Position numbers and translations under genes: made by a program. This document shows positions 1-13,074 of a stretch of DNA of 64,000 nucleotides, piece after piece (position 1 is the stretch's first letter; every line of letters starts with the position of its first letter). Source of the stretch: Lichina pygmaea (Eukaryota > Ascomycota > Lichinomycetes > Lichinales > Lichinaceae); NCBI GenBank assembly GCA_963422465.1, contig OY730172.1:4278001-4342000 (forward strand). The letters are read 5' to 3'. The notes under the pieces were generated by a model. That model was not told the origin of the DNA. It saw nothing but the letters and a program-made list of their open reading frames with translations, and searched no databases.

Positions 1-634
1 GCCATAGATACCCTCCGTCTCGCCGGAAATCGCTTGGACATGGAGGCCACAGTCGGGAAGGAGAAAGTCCGAGTTGAGCCGCACGTAGGAGCAGATGCGC
101 CGCAGCAGTTCGTCCCTCTGCACGTCCGGAAGCAGTCGCATGCCAGCCGTGGCCAGGAGGAAGATGGGCGTCTCGGGGACGGCGTGCCTGGGGACGAAGT
201 CGAGCGCATGCCGCAGCAGAGGCTCCAGATGGTCGGGGCCGACCCGCTCGGGCCGCTCGTTGAACGTCGACACGCCTTTCGTACAGCACCGTCAGCCTCG
301 GCCGGCGCGGCCGACAGCACGGCGGGGACGTGGTCCGACCTGGATGCGTCTTCTTCGTCCATTTCTTCTTGGTCATCAACTCCGGGAGACTGTGCAGATC
401 TGCCTCCGTGGCCTTTTTCCTCGCGTGGACGTTGTCGAGCCATCTGTAGACATGCACCCGTGTGCCCTGCACCCCATCAGTCGTCGATCCACCCCAGAGG
501 CCTAACGCACCGACGTACCGACGAGCCCGCGTCCAGTATGACTCCATATCGCCCTATCGTCGATGCGACCGTTAGCTGCGCTCGAACAATCGCGCACACT
601 CACGACAACGGACGTGTAACATACACTTCCCCAT
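1..634 (-). CDS. YND1: Golgi apyrase (GDA1/CD39 family nucleoside di/triphosphatase), 5' part
   Basis: Partial gene: it starts at 634 and runs off the left edge. Exons (minus) are 634-625, 553-519, 466-340 and 275 to the window end, joined by GT-AG introns. The protein begins MGKWRYGVILDAGSSGTR, the first apyrase conserved region (phosphate-binding DAGSSGTR), which is split by the second intron. It continues with HVYRWLDN, then a segment ending WTKKTHPGVSTF, then FLLATAGMRLL (apyrase region 2) and ISGETEGIYG (region 3 with its catalytic Glu). Family members hydrolyse nucleoside di- and triphosphates in the Golgi lumen and so drive nucleotide-sugar antiport and glycosylation. The 10-nt first exon is unusually short but gives the MGKW start I expect for fungal homologues. 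The C-terminal half, including any membrane segment, lies outside. Family assignment is confident; YND1 orthology is inferred. Confidence 0.88.
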
Positions 635-1999
635 CGATGCCTTCTCATCAAGCCGGGGGACATCAAAGTTTGTCGTTACCGAAAGGGAGCAACCGGCACC
701 ATGGCCCTACTCTCTGCTTTCGACGACGCCAACGAACGACGGATGAAAGGGGGAGGGTAAAAAGTCGATACAGGAACCTCCTTCCGACAACGAGTGCTTC
801 GAGCCTTGTAGAACTGAATGGGTCCGTAGGCCAAACGAAGGACAAAGGGAGAAGGGGGGGACAAGGTCGGGAAGGTGGAGTCGAGGGGCCAAGACGAGGC
901 AATTTGTCCTGGCGAGCCGATGCCGATGCCGATGCGGATGTGACATGGACTGCCGGAAACGGCCTCACATCAAAAGTACTTGTACGTACTTCTGCTCCGG
1001 GTCGAATCGGCCGTGCATCAGGGTAGCTCCAGGTACCCGGATCGCGTCTCGCACTCGATTCCGAATCCGTCGATACGCGACCGGACCACAGCGATGCTAG
1101 ATCTCTTCGCAGGAAGAGCTCCAAATCTCTGGCGAGAAGGATGGAACACTGGAAGCACTGTGGACACGCAGGACTGGACTGCGGTGGGTGCTGCAAACAT
1201 ATGCTTCTTGACTTTGCTTGCCCATACTCACAGAGCTGTCCTGATATCACTTTTGATCTGGATTGTGTAAATATAAGTCAGTGGCTGCTTACTAATTCAG
1301 CAAGCCGTCGCACCTATCGAAAAGACTTTGGCATGTCTCGGACTGAAACATCGACAAGTCTGCATTTAAAGTCGCGAGACCACTGCGGGCCCCTCCTACG
1401 GTGGTGGTCGGACAGCATCGTGCTTACGTAAGGAAGTCGAATGTGGGGACCAGGCTCAGCTGTCCTTGAAACTTATGAAACACCCCACATCAATGGGCTC
1501 GTCGGAACAGCAGCGAATGAAATGTCTGAGACACTGCCCCGTGCGGAGCAGCCAGGTCCCGTGCGGTAAGCTTTCGTCCGAGTCCCAGCAACGTAGATGG
1601 GATGAGCGGGTGGGAACGCGCGTCGCCGTTGTTCGGTCGCAGTCTTCAGCATCGATCCGTCAACGCCATACGTAGCTGAGAGGGTACGAGTACGGTAAGA
1701 AGACGGAAAGGGGGGGTGGGGGTACCCTGCCCAAGTACGTATGTACGTAGTACGTATTACGGTACGTAGGCATCCGGTATTCGAACAAGCAAGAGGGACA
1801 GTCGCAGTACGACGGTGGGGTACACGCCGTGCTACCGTGCACAATGTGAGGAGCCCGAGGGGAAAGCTCTCCCATGATCAACGCCTCTTGAAGAATTGTT
1901 TATTCGAAGAGCCGTATGGCTTGCTCTGCATCTCCACACCATTGCTAGCGACTTGGAGCAAAGTCGAGCCACGCGCCTTGCGCCTCTGTCGCACTCGGA
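635..1999. other. intergenic, no gene seen
   Basis: This lies between the start of the apyrase gene and the 3' end of the SNF2 gene. Open frames on both strands are short, lack recognisable domains and overlap in other frames. The sequence around 1736-1770 is rich in GTACGTA palindromes, as at many intergenic sites in this window. Confidence 0.5.
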
Positions 2000-4900
2000 T
2001 CAGGTCCCGTCGGGATCCAGCTTGGTCGTGACGTCAGACGGCTCGAGGTCGACCGCTGGCGTGATGGCGCCCGACCCCTCGACCGTGGTGGCCTCGGTCA
2101 TGGACTCGGCCCTGACCGCGCCTTCACCGTCGGCACGCCCGATCGCGTCCTGCAGCTGCCGGTCGTACTCGACCGTCTTCCGCTTGCAGAAGGCTCGACT
2201 CTTCGGGTCGTCCTTCTGCTGGTCCTGGCAGCCGGGACAGACGATGTAGTAGGCCTGTACGACGGCGCCGAAGCCGAGGCTCAGGTACTCCGGCAGAGTC
2301 TCGCCCGTCAGGTCCGTCCGGTCCCAGTCCAGGCAGTCCTCGCAGTACGCCAGCTCGCACCAGCGACAGCGGAAGAGCATGCCACCGGCGTTTGTGGTCT
2401 TCTCCCGGCAGTCGAAGCATTCGTGCTGGCTGCAGTAGAACATCTTCGTCTTGGTTTTCGCCTTGAAGTCGTCGTTGAGGCAATCTTCGTGGTAGGATCG
2501 AGGGCAACCGCGACAGCAGACGAGTTCGCCTCCGTTCCAGCACACCTGACAGTGCTAACCCGCCAGGGAGGTTAGCGTCTCGTGTCGATGACTACGCCGG
2601 GGAGGAGTCGCGAAGTTAGGGGAACTCACGTCTTGATTCACGATGGCGGCCCGCTTCTCACGCACGGGTTCGGCGAGCCTGGGATCTTTGCCGGCCATGG
2701 TCGGCACCGCTTCCCAGTCCTTGCACAGCATGCTCTTCCTGTCGACGGCGAAGCCGCCGACCATGACCGTGACGTTCTTTCCCTCCCTCCTGGCGGCCCG
2801 GTCCGCGTCGAAGGAGGCGAATGTCGCCGCGGCTTCACCGTGCGTGTCGCGCCTGCTGTACTTTTTGCCGTCGAGGACGTGTGACTCGACCTTTTCCATG
2901 CTCGAGAGCCATTCTCTCTCCTCTTGCTCCCGGTCCTCGTTGCCCTGCTTCGTCTCCTTGACGTCTTCCTCGTGGTTGGCCATGCATTTTTGGAGCGTCG
3001 TCTCCCAGTCCCAGTTGAGCATATCGTCGACCTCGACTTCGGCGTGCACCAGCGTTTGGGCACCCCTGCGGACAAGCGACATGAGCTCGTTTGTGTTGAG
3101 CTGCGGCATGTCATCGTCGGCGCCGGCTTTTCTACCGCGCTTGCTCGAGGCTGCTTTGGACGCATGAATCTCCCTCATGGACTCGGTCACCTGGGATCGT
3201 CGCGTCAGCCGAGAGCTTCTCTCCCCCGGCGGCGGGATGGCGGAACGCTTCCAACCTTCGCTGAGAGGTACAGCTTCTTCTGGATTCGGCCCATCATCTG
3301 AGCCTCGACGGTGCCCTGTGTACAGAGCTTGTAGACCGTGACCGGTTTCGTCTGGCCGATGCGGTGAGCGCGTGCTTCGGCTTGTAGGCCGACCTGTGGG
3401 TTCCAATCCCTGTCGCCCTGTCAGCCGTACGAACTGAATCCGACGAGAGAGAGAGAGAGAGAGCGTCGTACTGATCTAGCATCACTACCGTCGTCGCCGT
3501 TGCAAGATTCAAACCGAGCCCGCCAGCGCGAGTTGAGATGAGCATCGCCCGATGCTCTGGTCGAAATCAGTTTCATGACTCCGGCCATCGAGTCTGGCGA
3601 GAGAGCTCACCGGACTTGGAGTTGAAGAGACGAATGCCGAGGTTTCTCCTGGCCCGTGCCGTCCCTCCGTCGAGTCTCGTGTACTTGAAGTGATCTCCGT
3701 CGTTGCTCTTCATGATCATGAGGTCTTCGCAAAGATCCAGCAGCGATGTGAAGCCAGAGAAGAAAAGAACCTTCTCTTTCCGTCGCATGACGAGCTCGTC
3801 GATGAGCTTGTCGAGGACGATGAACTTGCCCGAAGCCGTGACGATATGGTCGCCCAGGAAGTAGGGATCCGGCTCGGCTTTGGGCATGAGATACGGATGG
3901 CTGCAGCACTGTTCTACCGCTCAGTTGGGGGCTCGGCGCATGCTGTGAGAGAACGGCGATTGTACCTTTCGCAACTGCATCAACAGGTTCATCAGCTTAC
4001 GCCAGTCGGATGTCTTTTCCTGGCTCTGGTGCTCCATCTCGACGGCTCTCTTCATGATGGCTCTGCTTTCGGCCCAGTTGCCATCGGTCATGCCCTCGAA
4101 CGCCTCAGCCTCTGCGGCGGTTCCGCAGCCGTTGGTTTGCGGCGGATCATCTTTCACGTGCGCCATGTTCTTGCTCGTCTGGTGCACCACTCCGTTCTTG
4201 GCGGTCCCGCCGAGACTCTCCTTCTCCGTAGCTTGCTCTCCTGCCACTTCTTCCTCCATCACCTCGGCCTCCTTGTCTTTTGCGCTCTTGAAGACTTCTT
4301 CGAGCAATCCCTTATCGGTACGGGTCAACAGACGCCGGTACCAGAAGCGTTGCATCGGGGTCAGGGGGACGTAGAGCACCACCTCCTTCTTGGGCGGGAG
4401 ATCCAACTTCACCGATGGGCTGTTCTTCATGCGACGCAGCATGATCAACTCGAGCAGGCGTCGGGCGTCATCCATGACCTTGATACTGATCTGGCCCTTG
4501 CTCAGATCGAAGGAGGACCGGAACAGCTGGCTCGTCTTGGTCGTAAAGACCTCTGGGTAGAGCCAGTGCAGCAAGGCCCACAGTTCCAGCAGATCGTTCT
4601 GAAGCGGGGTCCTGCGAGACCATCAGCATCGTGTCTTCGGTCGGGAACGGCCGACACATACCCGGTCAGGATCAGCCGAAACTCGGCCTGCAGCCCATGA
4701 AGGGCGACCGACACCAGGCTCAAGTCGTTCTTGATCTTGTGCCCTTCGTCGAGCACGACGTAGCGCCAGACGAAGGCCCTCTTGAACCAGCTCTGCTCTG
4801 CCAAGAACGTCTCGTACGTGGTCACGACGATGTCGATACCTTTGGCCTCGGCAACGTCCTGGTCCGAGTCCGAATCCACCACCACGACTGTCTGAACTGA

Positions 4901-6143
4901 CGCCGTACGCTTCGGTCGGCCCTTCTGCCTCGCGCGCGTCTCGAGCTGGTTCCCGTAACGGTCTTCCAGGCCTTCGGCGACCCGCTTCAGGCGAGCGCGC
5001 TCGTTGAGCGAGCCGTGAAGCCGTATCGCCTTGAGCTGCGGAGCCCAGCGTGCTATCTCAGCCATCCATGAGCTCAACACGCTCAAGGGACAAACGACCA
5101 GGAATGGCCGTCTCTCTCCACGCGACGGTGAAGGAGGATCGTTCTCTTTGAGATGCTGGAACAGCGACAGCGTCTGCAGCGTCTTTCCAAGACCCATCTC
5201 GTCGCCAAGGATGCCCGAGAGGCCGTTCTTGTGCAGATAGATCAAGAAAGAAAGGCCGGCCAGCTGGTATGGCTTCATCGTTGCCGTGATCCTGATCGAA
5301 GGACAAGTCAGCGGATCGAAACGCGGTCTTCCGCGTAACTGAGGCTGTAAAGACCCACCCCTTGGGCTGGTCTTCGATATCGGCATATGGATGAATTTCT
5401 CCATCCGTTCCATCCGAATGCGCCAGAGCTTCGCCGCGCGTACTGGCTTGGTTCTCTTCCCTTCGGTTTTGGAGGCCAGGCTTGTCGACGAGCTTCTGAA
5501 TGAAGTTGGTCTGTGGTAGGAGTGGTAGAAAATAGTCCTTCTTCGCCTTGAAAAAGACGGCCCTTGCGGCCGCGGTCTCCGTCGCAATGGCATGGCGCAC
5601 GGCTTGACGCGACGTCAGCTCAGCGGTGGCTTTCCGAGTCTGCGAAAACGCCCGGTCCGCATCGACGGCCGTTCCAGTTTTCCGGCCAGCAGTCCTGGCG
5701 TTGTTCTTGCGCGGCCTCTTGTTAGGCATGATGTATCCTATATCGGATGCCTTGGCCGCCAGAGGACGCCGTAAAGATCGGCCAGCTCTTCCGTGCTGCT
5801 CGGCCATTGGTGCCACGCGAGTAGCGGGATCTGGTTTCCGATCTTTGGCATCCTTGAGAGTCGCGCTGGATTTCACGCCCGTACATAGTGCCGAAGACGT
5901 CTTGGGTGCCTCAGCAAGCGAGTCGTCAGAGTCATCAAGCTCTATCACCGAGAACTTGCGTTTCGGCACATGCTCTTGAGGCATGATTACGGGTATTGTG
6001 TTTGGTTTTGCTGATCGGGGTGACCCTCGCGGCCCAGCTGGCAGAATAAGGTCCAAGGTGGCCTCCGAGTTGAGTCGGCCGGGAGATATGGGCGTTGCCT
6101 GTGTCGAGCGTGCAAGCGGCGACTTTTCCCAAGCAACGCTCAT
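2000..6143 (-). CDS. SNF2-family chromatin-remodelling ATPase with C-terminal PHD finger
   Basis: Eight exons (minus): 6143-5359, 5291-4662, 4611-3966, 3908-3611, 3556-3472, 3409-3256, 3190-2630 and 2554-2000, giving about 1,237 residues in one frame. The N-terminal ~260 residues are basic and unordered. The helicase core begins [12 protein letters not shown] with Walker A DEMGLGKT, then the DEGH box in [54 protein letters not shown] and DWNPQ followed by [12 protein letters not shown]. The tail carries a PHD-like finger ([23 protein letters not shown]) followed by further Cys pairs. SNF2 ATPases move or remodel nucleosomes; PHD fingers commonly read histone H3 tails. No HAND-SANT-SLIDE or chromodomain was seen, so it is not a plain ISWI or Mi-2. 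An acidic/Lys-rich insert sits within the helicase core. Start chosen as the first ATG of the open frame; a second ATG at 5984 is possible. The Clr2-like gene is divergent. Confidence 0.88.
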
Positions 6144-6671
6144 GACCAAGGGTCCATCAAGAAGCTATACCGTATATGCTTCGGTCTGCGAGCGGACAGT
6201 GGCGCTCTCCAGCCGCAACGGCCTCGCGACAGCCAGTCTGCCAGTGGTATGAGAAGCAAGCCCAGAAGTGTGGGTGCGGCCTGCGCGTGCTGTGTACCTC
6301 ACATGTCAGCTTTCAGTAATGAAACGCGAGTGGGCATCCTTGACCTTGGAAAGCCTTCACTTGACACCGGTGCCTTGATTTTCAGGCCAGAGGACAGCCA
6401 GAAGGAACAGTGGACAGCAGTTCAGCCAAGCACATGATCTGGTACGGTATGTAACGACAAGGCGTAGCAAGTTCAAATTGGCAAAACCCGCTTTGTGTTG
6501 ACTCTGGTGTGACGCGTTGCAAATTCCGACGCGTCTTAAGGCTAGGCCTTCAAATGTTCCTCCTCGTCTCCACGTGATCTCTCGCGCAAAATCGTTGTTC
6601 CGGCGACATCCATCATCTCGACGTGATTCTCGCTTATCAACGGCAGTACTTGTGGTCACAGCGACAGCAGG
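6144..6671. promoter_or_regulatory. shared divergent promoter region of SNF2-PHD and Clr2-like genes
   Basis: These 528 bp separate the start codons of two divergent chromatin genes. No third gene is seen. Position implies that it holds both 5' leaders and promoters; I recognise no specific factor site. Confidence 0.55.
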
Positions 6672-9110
6672 ATGAGCCGAGTTTCCGGTGACGGTGACGT
6701 CAAGCTGAGCCGAGCATCTCGTGACAGCGACGGTGCACTGCAAGGGAACCGCCGGGGGAAGGCCGACGAGATGCAACATGCATGCTACCCAGTGGACGTG
6801 CTCCAGTCGGACGGCAAAACCGTCGCCCGAGTCGAGAAAAAGGGAGTCGGCCTCGTCAACGAGGCCAACGAGCCGACTGCGGAGCAGTTGAACGAGGAGC
6901 CCAACGCACAGGGCGACCAAACGTTCTACAAGCTCCTTGACAACGACGACGCAAAGTGCCTGGACTGGCGCCGGAAACTGGGGCAGCGTTTGGCCGAGGA
7001 ACTATGCAGCGGCGAGCAGGCGCGTAGGTGGTCGCTGCAGTCGGCGTTCTTCGTTCTGGGGGGTTGCGCATCCGAGACTAATGCACGGGATTCGATAGAA
7101 CGCCCTTACATGCTTCGAGCCTTCCCAAGCGGCTACCGCCTCTACGAGCATGTCAAGAAGAACGTCAACGACGATGTCACGGGCGAGGCGCAGAAGGCGG
7201 CCCGGTCTTCGTCGAGGAGCCTCAGCGACCGCCAAGACGCCTATCTCTACGGCCATCCCGACGGCCGTCACAGACGCTTCAGAAGTCCGAAGGACTTCTT
7301 CTTCCACCTGTACTGGCTTGCGACCGACGCAGAGATGAACAGCGACCACTGCACGTGCAAGATGTGCTGCCCGTACGACATTGACGATGAGATGGAGAAG
7401 CACGGAACGGCGGAGGAGAAGGCAAGGTGGAAACAGCCGAACGGCGGCGGCGGCGGCGGACTGCTGCCGGCGGCCCTGGCGATCACCGCCGGAAAACACG
7501 CCGTAGCCGCATCTGCCACGGCCGTTGCTGCCAAGCCGGCCAAGAGGGTCGAGAGGTCGTCCTTGCCTGGGTCGTCGGTCGGCCCGTCGGAAGTCCCTCA
7601 GGCGGCGTGTCGCGAGCAGGAGGCCGACCTGTCGTCCGGCCGTTTCATCTACCGTCCGGGCGAGCTGGTCTGGTTTGAGCGCACGGCTCAGTCGTGGGGC
7701 CTTTGCCTGGTGTTGAAGCGCCAGCCGACCCCTGCTGCCTTCGACGTGGCCAGAGCGGGGCGGGCGCGATACCTGATCCAGCCGCTGTCGCATCCCTTTG
7801 CGCACCCCAGCGCGTCGATCGTCGCCGAGGGCAAGCTGCGGCCGTGGCTCGGTTGGAGCGTGCCCGGCCTCACCCATGCGATGATCAGAGCCGAGGAAGT
7901 CACGTACGAGACCGTCGACTGGGTGAAGATGCTTCACGGTCACCTTGGCGCTGGCGACGCCGAGGTCGACGGCAGCGTCTTGGCCTCTCGCGGCGTCGAC
8001 CAGACCTACACGCCGTTCTACCACATCCCCTCCAGAGCCGATTCGCAGCCGGGCGCGGTTTCCTGGAACGGGCTGTACCTCGGTGCCGAGAAGATCTGGG
8101 TCGGTGACGTCGTCAGGCTCCGGAGCGAGACCGAGATGGAGGTGATGGTCGTCGTCGAGATTGTCGAGCGCCCGCAGATCCTGCTGCAAGACTTGGCGCA
8201 GTCGAAGGGCGCAGAGCCGGCCGGGTCGAACTTCGCACAGTCGAGGATCGTCAAGCTCGTCGGAGACGTCTACACCATCGCGGCGATCGCGCCTCAGACG
8301 TCGAAGAGCGCGGCAGCTGCCGAGAGGGCCCGGATCGAGCGGCTCCCGGTCCGGATGCAGCTCGACCTGCGGCTCTGGAACGAGCATGCCGTCCCGGGAA
8401 CGCAGTACCAGTGGAAGCTGAAGCGGTCGAAGATCAGCGTCAGGCCGAGCGGCGTCAAGGGGCGATGGTACGAGTCGAATCTGCTGCTGGACGCCTTGCG
8501 CGGCGACAAGATCGCTCCGACGTGCCCCAAAGTCGAGGACACGGGCAAGTACCTCAACAACCGTGGGGCGCCGCCGCCGCTGCCGACGGAGACGCAACAC
8601 GGCGCCCTCGACGGCACGCGGTTCGCGGTCCGCGAAGACGCCTTCGGCCGGGCCGTCCCGGCGGGGACGACGATCGGTCAAGGCCTCGACGGGCCGGCGG
8701 AGGACAGTCTCTTCCCGGACGAGATGGCGGCCGTGCAGGCCAGCGTTCCGCTCGAGCCCGCCATGGCCTCTCAGACGCATCACGCCGGAGTCGGACCTGG
8801 CGTCGCGGCCGTTCCTTTCCAGCCGTCGCCGCAGTATCAGCACGTGGGGCAGCACCAGCAGCATCAGTACCAGCCCTCTCCCGAGCACGAGCACCAGCAC
8901 CAGCAGCATCAGTACCAGCCTTCTCCCGAGCACCAGCACCAGCACCAGCACCAGCACCAGCACCAGCACCAGCACCAGCACCAACATCATCAGTCAACTC
9001 CGCAGCAGCACCAGCAGCCACAGCAGCCACAGCAGCACGACGACACGGCGATGGATCACCTCATGGATTTGGACCCGACGAACACGCACGCAGCGTTCCA
9101 TCCGTGGTGA
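6672..9110 (+). CDS. clr2: Clr2-like transcriptional silencing protein (SHREC subunit family)
   Basis: Single-exon gene of 812 residues. Residues ~75-240 match the N-terminal cryptic-loci-regulator-2 domain: LDWRRKLGQRLAEEL, then AFPSGYRLYEHVKK, then DAYLYGHPDG with RFRSPKDFFFHLYWLA, then CTCKMCCP, a likely zinc-binding cluster. Residues ~320-480 match the C-terminal Clr2 domain (FIYRPGELVWF; a GLTHAMIRAEEV segment; WNGLYLGAEKIWVGDVVRL). In fission yeast Clr2 is a scaffold of SHREC, which combines the Clr3 histone deacetylase with a remodeller to silence heterochromatin. The last ~100 residues are low complexity, a long run of alternating His-Gln from CACCAG repeats (about 8880-9050), and probably vary in length. 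The neighbour across the promoter is a SNF2-PHD ATPase. Family call is confident; SHREC membership here is inferred. Confidence 0.87.
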   Translation: MSRVSGDGDVKLSRASRDSDGALQGNRRGKADEMQHACYPVDVLQSDGKTVARVEKKGVGLVNEANEPTAEQLNEEPNAQGDQTFYKLLDNDDAKCLDWRRKLGQRLAEELCSGEQARRWSLQSAFFVLGGCASETNARDSIERPYMLRAFPSGYRLYEHVKKNVNDDVTGEAQKAARSSSRSLSDRQDAYLYGHPDGRHRRFRSPKDFFFHLYWLATDAEMNSDHCTCKMCCPYDIDDEMEKHGTAEEKARWKQPNGGGGGGLLPAALAITAGKHAVAASATAVAAKPAKRVERSSLPGSSVGPSEVPQAACREQEADLSSGRFIYRPGELVWFERTAQSWGLCLVLKRQPTPAAFDVARAGRARYLIQPLSHPFAHPSASIVAEGKLRPWLGWSVPGLTHAMIRAEEVTYETVDWVKMLHGHLGAGDAEVDGSVLASRGVDQTYTPFYHIPSRADSQPGAVSWNGLYLGAEKIWVGDVVRLRSETEMEVMVVVEIVERPQILLQDLAQSKGAEPAGSNFAQSRIVKLVGDVYTIAAIAPQTSKSAAAAERARIERLPVRMQLDLRLWNEHAVPGTQYQWKLKRSKISVRPSGVKGRWYESNLLLDALRGDKIAPTCPKVEDTGKYLNNRGAPPPLPTETQHGALDGTRFAVREDAFGRAVPAGTTIGQGLDGPAEDSLFPDEMAAVQASVPLEPAMASQTHHAGVGPGVAAVPFQPSPQYQHVGQHQQHQYQPSPEHEHQHQQHQYQPSPEHQHQHQHQHQHQHQHQHQHHQSTPQQHQQPQQPQQHDDTAMDHLMDLDPTNTHAAFHPW

Positions 9111-10295
<1,185 letters not shown>

Positions 10296-11394
10296 CCCGT
10301 GCCATGGGGGGGGTATTACCCCCCTCCTCCCGTCCCTTCGGTACGTCCGGGACACCCCTCCGGCAGGAGGGGTGTCAGACAGTTCAATAACTCGGACGGT
10401 TCAATGACCACTTTCTTGTCAGGATCAATTGTAATGTCTATAACTCCACAACACAACAACAACTAAATAGAGATGTAAGTGGCTGATTTGATTCCTATAC
10501 TTCTGTACTATCATCTCTGAAGTTATAGGCTTCTCTAGATTTTTGTGGTGTTGCTGAGAAGCCATGACAGTGGTCGCTCAACAAGACGTTTCCAGTAACA
10601 TTAATTTTACAACACTTATAACTCCACAACTAGATGGACAAGTAGTAATTTTTATGTGTCCATCTGAGTCCCCTACTCTTATAGTGCTATCTTTAAACTG
10701 TAGACTCTCCCTGAAGTCACTGGTGTTGCTGAGTAGCTATTGTAGTCTGAATTTCTTCTCTGGTTTATGTCTTTGAAAAGACTAGACCAGTTCAACTTAG
10801 CACAGCAACTCTTGTCAGCAACCACAACATCTCTCTGATTCTTATTTTTCTCTAGACACTACATATTCTATATGATATTTCCCTAGTCTTACCCAAGTCT
10901 CAGTTTTTATTCCTTCAAAGGTTTTCTGAGAAAACAAGCATGTATCTAGAAGTTCTGCATGGCTCACCAGCCAAATCAGAGTAAGAATAAAATAAAAATA
11001 AATTGTAGTCTGACTTGCCTACATAGTAGTCCTTCTCAATCCTCTCATGAGAGAGCTTACTTCTCTCACAATAGTAAGCTTTTTCTACTCTCAAAGTCAC
11101 TGTACTGGGACATCAAATTCCCTGCCTAAGTTTGGTACGGCAATAGTATTTTTACAGTCAGAGATGGAATTGACACCTTCTGTGATGCAAGCCTCGGCTT
11201 CCTTGTAAGATTTGGCCATGTTGTGGTGGAGTTGTACTGGTTTAAAATTGGTGACTATCAACAGATTTACTAGCGATCATTGAACTGTCCGAGTCATTGA
11301 ACTGTCCGACACCCCTCCTGCCGGAGGGGTGTCCCGGACGTACCGAAGAGACGGAAGGGGGGGGGGGGGGGTAATACCCCCCCCATGGCACGGG
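10296..11394. mobile_element. non-autonomous inverted-repeat transposon (family A, CCCGTGCC ends)
   Basis: Both ends begin CCCGTGCCATGG reading inward and carry about 110 bp of matching inverted repeat: a G/C tract, CGGTACGTCCGGGACACCCC, then a GGAGGGGTGTC hairpin, then CAGTTCAAT repeats. The dinucleotide TA flanks the element on each side (10294-10295 and 11395-11396), as expected for Tc1/mariner/pogo-type insertion. The 1,099-bp interior is AT-rich, unlike the surrounding host DNA, and codes for nothing recognisable. Part of it (about 10755-11015) recurs near 40.1-40.4 kb in inverse orientation and, as a GC-richer version, near 24.4 kb. Confidence 0.82.
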
Positions 11395-12421
11395 TACGTG
11401 TTGAGTGGAGGCCCCGCGATTCAATCGTCTCTCGCTTGGTGGCACCTGATGGCGGGGGCCAGGCAGCCTATCGTTCGGTTGAGATGATGGGTGGATGGGT
11501 GATTAGTCTTCTCACACGGTGCTGTGGTCACGATAGTCACTCCCGAAAGATGTCGTCTTTATCAATCTGTTCATGTGTCCATTGATCTGTCCATCCGTCC
11601 AACCACCCGACGAAAAAACCAAAGAAACATTTCCTTCTTCCAGGCAAGCAACCATAGATTTATCGTCGTCACCGATTATTCCTTTGGTTGCTGTGTAATC
11701 TCCGCCACACTTTGTCAGACGCGACCCCTTCTCAGGTTCGGAAACCAAAAGAAGAATTCGATTGGAATCAGGAGTGACCAAGTGGGTGAGTGTGAGCGGG
11801 TGAGTGGTACACTCGGGGGTGTTGTTGATGAAGGATGTGTTGGTGTCTCCTGGAAGAGAGATGATTGCAGTATATGTTGCTCTCTCGGGAGGAAGAGGAC
11901 ATGTTACTTTCCCCGGAATGAGGGGAGTGTGTGCGGGGTTTACGGTACTCGACTGCTATACTGGCATACTCTACCGACACACGGTGTTGTGAAGGAGTGC
12001 GGAGGTACTGCAAATGCAGCGGTATATATACCGCCCCGTTATGAGGGCAGTCGTTGAAAGCGGTAAGTCAAGGGGTCCAGTCTTCGTTGAAAGGACAGTC
12101 AAGGGGTGAGGGGGGTTTGACAGGTTGGGTCTTCGTTGATCATCATCAAGTGTATGTGCGCGTATTTTACCGCGAAGGGGTCGATGGTGGAGACGGAAGG
12201 ACGGTCAGTCAGGAAGAACATGGGACCTCATCGGAGCATGGGAGAACAGAGCATAGTAGAGCGGAGTAGAAGCAGAACGAGGGCAGGGGACAAGGCGTGC
12301 AGGCATAAGACGGGCCAGAAGCCACGAGTTTGATCAATCCCGTGAGATATATTCTCGAGGGAGACGCGCTCAAAGACGCACGTAGATCGGTTCCACCGTC
12401 AAGGAGGCTTGGCGCGCAAGG
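11395..12421. other. intergenic, no gene seen
   Basis: Sequence between the family A transposon and the stop codon of the zinc-knuckle gene. Only short frames without recognisable domains are present; the 3' UTR of the minus-strand gene must lie at the right edge. Confidence 0.5.
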
Positions 12422-13033
12422 TCATCCCTGCGGCGCTGCGGCTCCGGACGCCGTTCTAGCCTGCTCGGGCGGTCGGTCGACTTGTCCGGGTGGGCCTTGG
12501 GATGTGCTCTGGCCGGTCAGCCTCGCGGGCGCTGCTGCATCTTTGTCTCCACCGGGTTCGAGACGCAGGTCGGCCAGTCTCGCCTCGATGCGCTCCATGA
12601 GCTCCGGCTCTGGCTTGGCCGGCGGCGGTTTGGCTTTCTTGGGACTAGAGACGACGAGAGAGGGGTTAGCGGAGTGGGGACCGGCAAGTTCTTTGGTACG
12701 ACGCTAGGGGAGGACGAAGGAACGGCCAAGGATCCGCCGGGGCCAACGTACGGCACACGGCGACATTCGCGACAACGCTCGTGTTGACAGAACCGACACG
12801 TCTTGTTGCCGTGGGTGAAGATGCCGTCGCAGCCGTGACAGTGCCATTTCACGACCATGCGCGTCTTCTTGAACTCGCGCCGCTTCACGGCCGGGATGAT
12901 CTCGTCGGTTTCCAAGGCCTCGGCGTCGCCGGGATACCCGTCGGGATACTTGTGCGGCTTGGCTCTGAAAGTCTCACCGTCAGCGAACGGACGCACCCGT
13001 TCGGATGATACGTCGAGTAGCGGCGAGGTCGCT

Positions 13034-13074
<41 letters not shown>

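Noticed and set aside
7002-8990. 662-codon frame on the minus strand
   Set aside because: Antisense shadow of the Clr2-like gene in GC-rich DNA; Val-Leu runs are the reverse of the His-Gln repeat.
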